Shown in pieces: positions 1-6,182 of a stretch of 10,814 nt of DNA. This DNA comes from TWA4 sp034086685. GTDB lineage: Bacteria > Bacillota > Clostridia > Lachnospirales > Lachnospiraceae. The notes under the pieces are model-generated. The model did not search any database, was not told the origin of the DNA, and worked only from the letters and a program-made list of their open reading frames with translations. How positions within the stretch are numbered: the stretch's first letter is position 1; every line of letters begins with the position of its first letter. The DNA lies in contig JAXDZY010000103.1 of assembly GCA_034086685.1 (NCBI GenBank), forward strand, positions 1 through 10,814, read 5' to 3'. Both the position numbers and the translations under genes were made by a program.

Positions 1-1
1 A

Positions 2-289
2 TACAAGAAAGAATGTATCGAACAGGGCAAGAAGTACTTCTCAGTAGCATCAGGCGGCGGCACAGGCCGTACACTGCATCCCGATAACATGGCAGCAGGT
101 CCTGCTTCCTACGGTATGACAGATACATTAGGCCGTATGCACTCCGATGCACAGTTCGCAGGTTCCTCATCCGTACCCGCTCATGTAGAGATGATGGGTC
201 TGATCGGCGCAGGCAACAACCCGATGGTTGGTATGACTGTAGCTGTAGCTGTATCCATTGAAGAAGCAGCAACCGCCGGCAAGTTCTAA
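2..289 (+). CDS. GGGtGRT family protein, C-terminal part (5' end outside window)
   Basis: The open frame runs in from the left edge and ends at TAA 287-289, giving 95 residues. It contains the segment GGGTGRTLHPDN, followed by a Met- and Gly-rich tail (YGMTDTLGRMHSDAQFAGSS, then GLIGAGNNPMVGMTVAVAVS). This matches the uncharacterised bacterial GGGtGRT protein family (Pfam PF14057 from memory), whose members are roughly 330 residues, so about the last 30% is present. The internal ATG at 89 is not the start because the conserved motif lies upstream of it. No enzymatic function is established. A strong terminator follows directly, so this is the last gene of its transcript. Codon choice (many GGC, GCA, ATC codons) suggests a well-expressed housekeeping gene, unlike the accessory genes that follow. 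Confidence 0.85.
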   Translation, partial: YKKECIEQGKKYFSVASGGGTGRTLHPDNMAAGPASYGMTDTLGRMHSDAQFAGSSSVPAHVEMMGLIGAGNNPMVGMTVAVAVSIEEAATAGKF

Positions 290-310
290 GAAATCCTTTA
301 AAATCAGACA

Positions 311-345
311 GGTGCATATCCAAAGTCAGGATATGCACCTTTTTT
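311..345 (+). terminator. Rho-independent terminator after the GGGtGRT gene
   Basis: A perfect 11-bp stem, GGTGCATATCC (311-321) with GGATATGCACC (329-339), encloses a 7-nt loop and is followed at once by TTTTTT (340-345) and more T-rich sequence. It lies 21 bases after the stop codon at 289. Confidence 0.95.
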
Positions 346-387
346 ACTTTTTATACTTCAGCAGTACTATGCTTTTGGAAAAACACA

Positions 388-396
388 TGATATAAT
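388..396 (+). promoter_or_regulatory. Extended -10 promoter for the Uma2-like gene
   Basis: TGATATAAT is a perfect TATAAT (391-396) preceded by the TGn extension (388-390). There is no good -35 at 16-18 bp upstream, which is usual for extended -10 promoters. It sits 46 bases before the ATG at 443 and after the preceding terminator, so the gene probably starts a new transcript. Confidence 0.6.
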
Positions 397-442
397 AGAT
401 ACCGGATAGTGAGTTCTGAATTATTGAAAGGAGAATGATTTT

Positions 443-985
443 ATGGCTTTACCAGTGGAACATCTGTATACAATTAAAGATATTTACGCACTTGCGGATG
501 GAGAAAGAGCTGAATTGATTGATGGGCAGATGTATTATATGTCTCCTCCGGGAACAACTCATCAGATTGTATCCGGTAAACTGTTTCAGATTATTGCAAA
601 TTATATTGATGATAAAAAAGGCTCCTGCAGAGTTTTTGCAGCTCCCTTTGCTGTATTTCTTAATCGTGATGATAAAACATATGTTGAGCCTGACATCTGT
701 GTAATCTGTGACAATGATAAACTGGATGAAAGGGGCTGTCATGGTGCACCTGACTGGATTATTGAGATTGTATCACCCGGCAGCAAAAGTATGGATTATG
801 GGACAAAACTGTTTAAATATCAGGCTGCTGATGTAAGAGAATACTGGGTTGTTGATCCTGCAAAAAACAGGATTACCGTATGGAGTCTGGAACAGAATAC
901 AGTAGAAGATTATACTTTTTCTGATTCTGTGAAAGCAGGCATTTATGAAGATTTATTTGTTGACTTTTGCAGGATTATATTCTGA
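443..985 (+). CDS. Uma2 family (DUF820) PD-(D/E)xK endonuclease-fold protein
   Basis: This 180-residue protein has the usual length and order of the Uma2/DUF820 family (PF05685). The N-terminal ELIDGQMYYMSPPGTTHQ (24-41) is the family's opening motif. The nuclease core follows: VEPDICVI (81-88, catalytic Asp84), then DWIIEIVSPGS (104-114, Glu108), then Lys122 in GTKLFKYQAADVREYWVVDP. The acidic and lysine residues of a PD-(D/E)xK site are therefore all present. AAAGGAG at 427-433 with 9-nt spacing supports ATG 443, and an extended -10 promoter lies upstream. There is no signal peptide or membrane segment, so it is cytoplasmic. The family is strongly expanded in cyanobacteria and scattered in Clostridia, often near mobile DNA; its biological role is unknown. 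The next gene carries another PD-(D/E)xK nuclease domain, but the 78-base gap and a repeat lie between them, so they are not clearly one operon. Confidence 0.88.
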   Translation: MALPVEHLYTIKDIYALADGERAELIDGQMYYMSPPGTTHQIVSGKLFQIIANYIDDKKGSCRVFAAPFAVFLNRDDKTYVEPDICVICDNDKLDERGCHGAPDWIIEIVSPGSKSMDYGTKLFKYQAADVREYWVVDPAKNRITVWSLEQNTVEDYTFSDSVKAGIYEDLFVDFCRIIF

Positions 986-990
986 AACAC

Positions 991-1030
991 AGTTATTGAT
1001 TAGCAGAGCAGGAATTTTAAGTTATTGATT
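991..1030 (+). repeat. 11-bp direct repeat AGTTATTGATT flanking an 18-bp repeat copy
   Basis: AGTTATTGATT occurs at 991-1001 and again at 1020-1030. The 18 bases between them are exactly the left copy of the 18-bp repeat that recurs at 2765-2782. The layout is either a partial tandem duplication of a 29-bp unit or a target duplication around a small insertion. It lies in the 78-base gap between the Uma2-like and ATPase genes. Confidence 0.75.
1002..1019 (+). repeat. 18-bp direct repeat, left copy
   Basis: AGCAGAGCAGGAATTTTA is identical to 2765-2782, so the two copies bracket the whole ATPase/nuclease gene. An 18-mer match is not expected by chance in a window this size. In the right copy the sequence encodes the last residues of the ATPase (SRAGIL) and supplies the ribosome site and first base of the next gene's ATG; here it is non-coding. 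Confidence 0.85.
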
Positions 1031-1063
1031 GTATATAGCGTATGCGGGGAAAGGTAGTTTGAT

Positions 1064-2785
1064 ATGAAGAAGAAATTGCCGGTTGGAATTGATAATTTTA
1101 GCGAAATAATCAGTGAAAATTTTTATTATGCAGATAAGACAGGGCTGATTAGAGATCTGCTTTTGAACTGGGGGAAGGTCAATCTGTTCACACGTCCCCG
1201 GAGATTCGGGAAAACTCTGAATATGAGTATGCTCCGGTGTTTTTTTGACATTGACGGCGACAGGAAACTTTTTGATGGACTGGATATTTCAAGGCATAAA
1301 GAATTGTGTGATGCTTATATGGGACAGTTTCCGGTTATTTCCATCAGTCTCAAAGATGCAGGAGCATTGACATATGAATCTGCCTTTGCAGCAGTACGCA
1401 ATATAGTCGGAGTAGAAGCACTGCGCTTTCAGTTTTTGTCGGAAAGCACCAGGCTTTCACCGGAGGAAAAAAAGCTGTATGCTCAGTTTGTTAAAGTGGA
1501 TGAAGGCCCCCGGGGAGGATTTTCCATGTCATCCGATGTTCTGGAATCAAGCCTGCGGATGCTTTCACTTTTACTTTCAAAGCATTATGGACGTAAAGTG
1601 ATTATTCTGATTGATGAATATGATGTGCCTTTGGACAAAGCATTTCAGAATAATTATTATAATGAGATGGTTTCACTGATCAGAAATATGTTCAGCATGG
1701 CACTGAAAGGCAATGACAGCCTTTATTTTGCCGTTCTTACCGGATGTCTCAGAATTTCCAAAGAAAGTATTTTCACCGGCCTGAATAATATGAAGGTGCT
1801 TTCGGTGACAGATGTCCGCTACAATGAATACTTTGGTTTTACTGATGCTGAAGTTAAAAATCTTCTGGAGTACTATGGATTGTCGGAACGTTATGCAGAT
1901 GTAAAAGCATGGTATGATGGTTATCGGTTTGGCAATGTGGAAGTGTACTGTCCATGGGATGTAATCAGCTTTTGCGATGAGGCCTGTGCCGATAAAACTG
2001 TGACACCGAGATCTTATTGGATTAATACAAGTAATAACAGTATTGTTAAACGTTTTATAAGCAGAGCTGCACGAAAAACACAGCATGAGATTGAAAAACT
2101 GATTGCGGGAGAATCCGTATGGAAAGAAATTCATCAGGAACTGACATATGATGATCTGGACAAATCAATTGATAATATGTGGAGCATTCTGTTTACCACG
2201 GGTTATCTGACTCAGGAAGATGAAAAGGAAGGCAATCTTTATCTGCTGAGAATTCCCAATCAGGAGATTCGTCAGATATTCATACTACAGATCAGAGAGT
2301 GGTTTGCGGAGATTACTGCCAGCGATATGTCCAGGGTAAATTTATTTTGTGCAGCATTTAAACGGTCTGATCCCGGGACCGCTGAAGAGCTGTTTAATGC
2401 ATATCTGAAAAAAACAATTAGTATTCGGGATACCAGTGTACCCAATGCTAAAAAAGAAAATTTTTATCATGGAATATTATTGGGTTTGTTTGCACATATG
2501 GAAGACTGGGTTGTATGGTCCAATGCTGAAATGGGGGATGGGTACAGCGATATCCTTATAGAAATTGAAGAAGAGAGCATCGGCATCGTTATTGAGGTTA
2601 AATATGGTGCAAACGGAGCTCTGGAAAAAGCTTGCGAGGAAGCTCTGGATCAAATCGAAAGAAAAAATTATGCAGAAACGCTGATTGATGATGGCATGGA
2701 GACGATTCTGAAATATGGAATCGCATGTTTTAATAAGCGCTGCAGAGTAATGCTGTCAGAAGAAAGCAGAGCAGGAATTTTATGA
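1064..2785 (+). CDS. AAA-ATPase_like / DUF1703 (PD-(D/E)xK) fusion protein
   Basis: A 573-residue cytoplasmic protein of the AAA-ATPase_like (PF09820) plus DUF1703/PDDEXK_9 (PF08011) type. The N-terminus LPVGIDNFSEIISENFYYADKT leads to a Walker A-like RPRRFGKT (44-51), Walker B VIILIDEYD (179-187, Asp184 and Glu185), a TGCLRISKESIFTGLNN segment (227-243) and YDGY (284-287). The C-terminal nuclease fold shows GYSDILIE (493-500, Asp496) and IVIEVKYG (508-515, Glu511 and Lys513), then DQIERKNY (529-536). All key residues are intact. AAAGG at 1050-1054 with 9-nt spacing supports ATG 1064. Its stop overlaps the next ATG (ATGA, 2782-2785). The family forms multicopy, poorly understood gene sets in Clostridia and Bacteroidetes, with a suspected role in mobile DNA or defence. 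The last residues (SEESRAGIL) lie beyond the usual family end (CFNKRCRVML here) and are encoded mostly by the flanking repeat, suggesting read-out into host DNA. Confidence 0.92.
   Translation: MKKKLPVGIDNFSEIISENFYYADKTGLIRDLLLNWGKVNLFTRPRRFGKTLNMSMLRCFFDIDGDRKLFDGLDISRHKELCDAYMGQFPVISISLKDAGALTYESAFAAVRNIVGVEALRFQFLSESTRLSPEEKKLYAQFVKVDEGPRGGFSMSSDVLESSLRMLSLLLSKHYGRKVIILIDEYDVPLDKAFQNNYYNEMVSLIRNMFSMALKGNDSLYFAVLTGCLRISKESIFTGLNNMKVLSVTDVRYNEYFGFTDAEVKNLLEYYGLSERYADVKAWYDGYRFGNVEVYCPWDVISFCDEACADKTVTPRSYWINTSNNSIVKRFISRAARKTQHEIEKLIAGESVWKEIHQELTYDDLDKSIDNMWSILFTTGYLTQEDEKEGNLYLLRIPNQEIRQIFILQIREWFAEITASDMSRVNLFCAAFKRSDPGTAEELFNAYLKKTISIRDTSVPNAKKENFYHGILLGLFAHMEDWVVWSNAEMGDGYSDILIEIEEESIGIVIEVKYGANGALEKACEEALDQIERKNYAETLIDDGMETILKYGIACFNKRCRVMLSEESRAGIL
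2765..2782 (+). repeat. 18-bp direct repeat, right copy
   Basis: Exact copy of 1002-1019. It covers the last sense codons of the ATPase gene, the AGGA ribosome site (2773-2776) and the A of the ATP-grasp start codon (2782). The leader of the ATP-grasp gene is thus what has been duplicated on the far side of the ATPase gene. Confidence 0.85.
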
Positions 2786-3759
2786 TCAGGAAAGATACAC
2801 TAAGAAAAGCTGCCGCCATATTACAAAGTCCATATAAAAGGACCATGATTCTGGCGCAGCACGGCTTTTACAAAAACATGAGTGATGAGGATTTTCTGCG
2901 GATGCAGTTTAAGAACGTATTCGGTTATGAACCGGATCTGGATCATCCGCAGACTTACAGTGAGAAGCTTCAGTGGCTGAAATTACATGACAGGAGACCG
3001 GAGTACACGGTTATGGTTGATAAATATGAAGTGAAGGCTTACGTGTCTCCTCTGATCGGGGAGGAGCACATCATCAGAACACTGGGGGTATGGGATAAAT
3101 TTGATGAGATTGATTTTTCATGTCTCCCGGATCAGTTTGTGCTGAAATGTACCCATGATTCCGGCGGGTCTGTTATCTGCAGAGACAGGTCACGATTCGA
3201 TTCTCAAGCGGCAAAAAAGAAGCTGGAAAAAAGCCTGGGAAGAAACTATTATCTTCAGAACCGTGAGTGGCCCTATAAAAATGTAAAACCACGGATTATC
3301 GCTGAAGAATACATGGTAGATGAATCCGGTTATGAACTGAAGGATTACAAGATATTTACCTTTGGAGGAAAATCCAGGGCGCTGCTGATTGCCACGGACC
3401 GGACAAATCCCCATGAAGAAACTCATTTTGATTTTTATGATATGGAATTCAATCACCTGCTGTTTACCAATGGACATCCGTGTGCTGACCACCCTGTGGG
3501 AAAGCCGGATTCACTGGATGAGATGAGGAAGATGGCGGAGCGCATTGCAGCTGCCGGAAATCTTCCTCATGCGAGAATTGATTTTTACGATGTGAATGGA
3601 ACCGTATATTTTGGGGAAATAACATTTTTCCACTGGAGCGGCTTTGAACCGTTTGTGCCTGATGAATGGGATAAGAGATTCGGAGAATGGCTCAGACTTC
3701 CGGAGAAATATCCGGCAAACGGTTCCGGTAACTGCAGATCCCGGGAGGAAAGCGAATGA
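2782..3759 (+). CDS. TupA-like ATP-grasp glycan-biosynthesis protein
   Basis: A 325-residue protein of the TupA-like ATP-grasp family (PF14305), often labelled glycosyltransferase and found in capsule, exopolysaccharide and teichuronopeptide clusters. Visible motifs are TYSEKLQWLKLHDR (58-71), DKYEVKAYV (80-88), FVLKCTHDSGGS (119-130, glycine-rich nucleotide loop), IIAEEYM (172-178), ELKDYKIFTFGG (185-196), and the C-terminal ARIDFYDVNGTVYFGEITFF (264-283), where Asp267 and Glu279 suit metal-ATP binding. It probably forms an amide or similar bond between an amino acid and a sugar acid on a polysaccharide, in the cytoplasm; the substrate cannot be told. The start has a weak AGGA at 5-nt spacing and overlaps the upstream stop (ATGA), so translation is probably coupled. 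The next gene, a GT4 glycosyltransferase, overlaps its end by 4 bases, which supports a shared pathway. The tail after about residue 310 is poorly conserved. Confidence 0.85.
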   Translation: MIRKDTLRKAAAILQSPYKRTMILAQHGFYKNMSDEDFLRMQFKNVFGYEPDLDHPQTYSEKLQWLKLHDRRPEYTVMVDKYEVKAYVSPLIGEEHIIRTLGVWDKFDEIDFSCLPDQFVLKCTHDSGGSVICRDRSRFDSQAAKKKLEKSLGRNYYLQNREWPYKNVKPRIIAEEYMVDESGYELKDYKIFTFGGKSRALLIATDRTNPHEETHFDFYDMEFNHLLFTNGHPCADHPVGKPDSLDEMRKMAERIAAAGNLPHARIDFYDVNGTVYFGEITFFHWSGFEPFVPDEWDKRFGEWLRLPEKYPANGSGNCRSREESE

Positions 3760-4859
3760 AAGTACTGCATCTGATTGCCACCGGAGATGCCGGAGGGGTA
3801 CAGACATTGATCAAAGAATATGCGTCGTTGTCAGAGCTGGATAATATCTATACATTCGCCTGGGGCGGCGGATTCAATGAGGAGAATATGAGAAATCATG
3901 GTGCCCGCACCATATGTTTTGATGCACATCAGGATGGAACGTTTAGAACCGGCCTGAAGCTTGTCAGCCTTTTTATAAAAGAAAAACCGGGAGCTGTAGT
4001 GGTTCATACCAGCCCGTTTCTGCGGTATACGGCATCGTGGATGCACCGGATTGACAGAACGGTACGGGTGTATTTTTACTGTCATGCGGATATACGATTT
4101 CAGGTGGACATTTACAGAGGGCTCAAAAAGGCAGTCTATAACTACATCAATCGCCTCTGCATCCGGCACTGTGAAAAAGTAATTGCCATTTCGCAGTATG
4201 TGAAACGAACAATGATGGAATTTTATCATGTATCGGCTGATCGGATAGAAGTAATCTATAATGCAGCCAATGTTGAAGCTTTCAATGTTCCCATTCATGT
4301 CCCGCTGGAGACGGTCAGATTCGTCTACACGGGAAGACTGGTGGAAGAAAAGGGCGTACAGATCTCACTGCAGGCTCTGGCCCGACTTCCGGGACAGATC
4401 TCCTGGGAGTTTCATATAGTGGGAGAGGGTCCGTTTGGAAGCACACTGGAAAAGCTGGCAGATGAACTGGGAATAGGCAGAAAAGTTATCTTTCATGGAA
4501 GCTGCAGCAACATCCCCGACATACTGGCAGAAATGGACATTTTTCTTCATACCTGCATCTGGGAAGAAGGCTTCGGAATCGGTATCATCGAAGCAATGGC
4601 AGCAGGAAAACTGTGCATATGCAGTCATTCAGGGGCCATTCCCGAGATCATTCATGACGGAATCGACGGATTCCTTGTGGAGAAGAATAATACAGAACAG
4701 CTGACGGAATGTCTGATGAAGGTGCTTGACCGGAAAGAAGACTGGGAACCGATCCGTCAGGCGGCCAGGAAAACCGCCGGACAATATAATGTTGGAAAAT
4801 TTGCAGAAACACTGGACAGGCTGCTGGGGCAGCCGGAAGAAAAACTGTATCTAAAATAG
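3756..4859 (+). CDS. GT4-family glycosyltransferase
   Basis: A 367-residue GT-B fold glycosyltransferase of family 4, the usual length. The N-terminal acceptor domain starts MKVLHLIATGDAGGVQTLIKEY with the glycine-rich loop at 10-14. The donor domain (PF00534) starts near residue 187: VRFVYTGRLVEEKGV (187-201), FHIVGEGP (219-226), and the EX7E motif from Glu271 to Glu279 (EGFGIGIIE), followed by AMAAGKLCICSHSGAIPEII and DGIDGFLVE (301-309). It transfers a sugar from an NDP-sugar to a glycan or lipid-linked acceptor at the cytoplasmic side of the membrane; there are no transmembrane segments. GGGAGG (3743-3748, 7-nt spacing) and the ATGA overlap with the ATP-grasp gene support the start and tight co-expression. 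The sugar and acceptor cannot be inferred. No polymerase or flippase lies in the window, so this is either an isolated pair or the end of a larger, split cluster. Confidence 0.92.
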   Translation: MKVLHLIATGDAGGVQTLIKEYASLSELDNIYTFAWGGGFNEENMRNHGARTICFDAHQDGTFRTGLKLVSLFIKEKPGAVVVHTSPFLRYTASWMHRIDRTVRVYFYCHADIRFQVDIYRGLKKAVYNYINRLCIRHCEKVIAISQYVKRTMMEFYHVSADRIEVIYNAANVEAFNVPIHVPLETVRFVYTGRLVEEKGVQISLQALARLPGQISWEFHIVGEGPFGSTLEKLADELGIGRKVIFHGSCSNIPDILAEMDIFLHTCIWEEGFGIGIIEAMAAGKLCICSHSGAIPEIIHDGIDGFLVEKNNTEQLTECLMKVLDRKEDWEPIRQAARKTAGQYNVGKFAETLDRLLGQPEEKLYLK

Positions 4860-4921
4860 ATACAAAAAAACTGCATTTATGTAGCAACAAAGAGAAAAAG
4901 TTGACAAAATAGAAACAAAAA
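4846..4921 (+). promoter_or_regulatory. Repeated TAGNNACAAA elements, probable operator of the HTH-ImmA-PIN operon
   Basis: Three same-strand elements fit TAGNNACAAA: TAGATACAAA (4857-4866), TAGCAACAAA (4882-4891) and TAGAAACAAA (4910-4919). The first and third sit in longer near-identical blocks, AAAATAGATACAAAAA (4853-4868) and AAAATAGAAACAAAAA (4906-4921), matching at 15 of 16 bases. The first is also half of a perfect palindrome, TGTATCTA-AAA-TAGATACA (4846-4864), spanning the stop codon of the glycosyltransferase gene. The third fills the spacer between the -35 and -10 boxes. A repressor bound there would block the promoter, so autoregulation by the Xre-type protein is likely but inferred. 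Confidence 0.5.
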
Positions 4922-4929
4922 CATATAAT
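4901..4929 (+). promoter_or_regulatory. Consensus sigma-A promoter of the HTH-ImmA-PIN operon
   Basis: Perfect TTGACA (4901-4906), 17-bp spacer, perfect TATAAT (4924-4929). The predicted transcript starts near 4936, about 36 bases before the ATG at 4972. Such a strong core promoter implies that a repressor normally holds it down. Confidence 0.92.
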
Positions 4930-4971
4930 AACTATAAATTAATAATCTGAATTGGATAAGGAGATAGAGCG

Positions 4972-5346
4972 ATGGTTGATATGAATGCTGTCATTACGAA
5001 AAACATCATGATACAGTTGAACAAACAAAACAAAAAGCAAACAGAACTGGCAGAGGGAATCGGTGTGACCAGGCAGGTGGTCAATAAAATTCTCAATGGC
5101 TCACGGATGGTAAATGCAATAGAGCTGCATCGCATTGCAGATTATTTTAATATATCCATGGAAGAACTGGTATCAACGCCCTGTGAGGCAAAAGAGACAA
5201 ATGTAGTTCGTGTTTTCATGGGACAGGTAAAAACTGATGCAGCCAGAGAAGCACTTGCTATTGCAGATGAACTGGCTGACATGATTCTATTCCATGCTAA
5301 AGTAAGAGAAAATTCTAAAGCAATGATGGAGACATGGGAGATATAA
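4972..5346 (+). CDS. Xre-family HTH repressor/antitoxin-like protein
   Basis: A 124-residue protein. Residues 11-67 form an Xre/Cro-type helix-turn-helix (NIMIQLNKQNKKQTELAEGIGVTRQVVNKILNG...), with the recognition helix near VTRQVVNKILNG (32-43) and the typical ending ELHRIADYFNISMEELV. The remainder (75-124) is Ala-, Glu- and Lys-rich and predicted helical, probably for dimerisation or protease recognition. AAGGAG at 4958-4963 with 8-nt spacing supports ATG 4972 over the ATG at 4981. It is the first gene of a tight three-gene operon, 4 bases before an ImmA/IrrE protease gene. By analogy with ImmR and DdrO, repressors cleaved by neighbouring ImmA/IrrE proteases, it probably represses its own promoter through the TAGNNACAAA elements. 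Direct contact with or neutralisation of the PIN protein is also possible. Confidence 0.88.
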   Translation: MVDMNAVITKNIMIQLNKQNKKQTELAEGIGVTRQVVNKILNGSRMVNAIELHRIADYFNISMEELVSTPCEAKETNVVRVFMGQVKTDAAREALAIADELADMILFHAKVRENSKAMMETWEI

Positions 5347-5350
5347 GTAT

Positions 5351-6169
5351 ATGTGCAAAGCATTAGATAATAGTCTATTTGTACAAGATAGAGAGAGATT
5401 TGAACGGATTCGTGAGAAAGCAGATGGCTTTAATAAAAATTTTAATGGAGACAACATTATTCAGGACGATATTTTTCACATAATTGAAAACTACTCCAGA
5501 AAGAAAGCAGTACCTCTGGAACTTTTACGTTATCCGATTGAAGATGAGGAACTTTGTGCCTGTACATTTATCAGGGAAGGAAGAATTTTTGTCCTGCTGA
5601 ACGCCGGAATGCAGATGGCAAAGCAGATTTTTGCTGTTGCCCATGAGTTATATCATGTATGGTGCTATTTAGAAGATGAAGATCAGGATCTGATTTGTAA
5701 CGGTTCATTATTGGATTCTGCCACAATAGATGATGCTGCAGGAAAGCAGGAAGAGATGGAAGCAAATGCGTTTTCAGGGCTTTTGCTGGTTCCGGCAGAT
5801 ACGTTGAACCAGCAGATTAGAATTTATGGAATCAACAAAAATAATATTACTGTACCGGATATCCTGATGCTGATGGAAATTTTTGGAGTACCTTATAAAG
5901 CCATGATTCTAAGATTATATGAAGATTCTTTGATATCAGAGGAACAGGCCAGAACGTTATTTAGAATTCCAGGTATTGAGGTACAGAACCAGATTGAAAT
6001 GACCGGAAGGGCGAAGAGATGGAGCATAGTTCCCCATGGGATTGAAAAATTTGGAAGTCTTATGGAGAATATGGCAGAGAATATAAAAAATGGTGCTTTG
6101 ACTTCGGAGAGAATGGACAGTGACCGGAAGAGACTGCAGGAAATTTATCAATTGTATCATATAAAATAA
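5351..6169 (+). CDS. ImmA/IrrE family metallo-endopeptidase (COG2856)
   Basis: A 272-residue protein with the zinc-protease signature HELYH (98-102: His98, Glu99, His102) inside QIFAVAHELYHVW, and the downstream ligand helix QEEMEANAFSGLLLVP (133-148), where Glu137 is the likely third zinc ligand. This is the peptidase M78 / ImmA-IrrE arrangement (PF06114). A C-terminal helical region (150-272) follows; IrrE-type proteins use C-terminal domains for sensing, but no GAF-like signature can be recognised here. GGGAG at 5336-5340 (10-nt spacing) lies inside the end of the HTH gene, only 4 bases separate the two genes, and the stop at 6167-6169 is 13 bases from the PIN gene. The expected job is cleavage of the partner HTH repressor on a stress or DNA-damage signal. 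That partnership is established for ImmA-ImmR and IrrE-DdrO and is inferred here. Confidence 0.9.
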   Translation: MCKALDNSLFVQDRERFERIREKADGFNKNFNGDNIIQDDIFHIIENYSRKKAVPLELLRYPIEDEELCACTFIREGRIFVLLNAGMQMAKQIFAVAHELYHVWCYLEDEDQDLICNGSLLDSATIDDAAGKQEEMEANAFSGLLLVPADTLNQQIRIYGINKNNITVPDILMLMEIFGVPYKAMILRLYEDSLISEEQARTLFRIPGIEVQNQIEMTGRAKRWSIVPHGIEKFGSLMENMAENIKNGALTSERMDSDRKRLQEIYQLYHIK

Positions 6170-6182
6170 GAGGGCCTGGAGA

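Noticed and set aside
1020..1040. TATATA at 1032-1037 as the -10 of a promoter for the ATPase/nuclease gene
   Set aside because: No acceptable -35 at 16-18 bp; the gene may be read from the Uma2-like gene's promoter, since no terminator is seen between them.
4866..4890. CTGCATTTATGTAG hairpin as a terminator of the glycosyltransferase gene
   Set aside because: The arms are only 6 bp with one mismatch or wobble and no T-run follows on the + strand; the glycosyltransferase transcript may read into the next operon.
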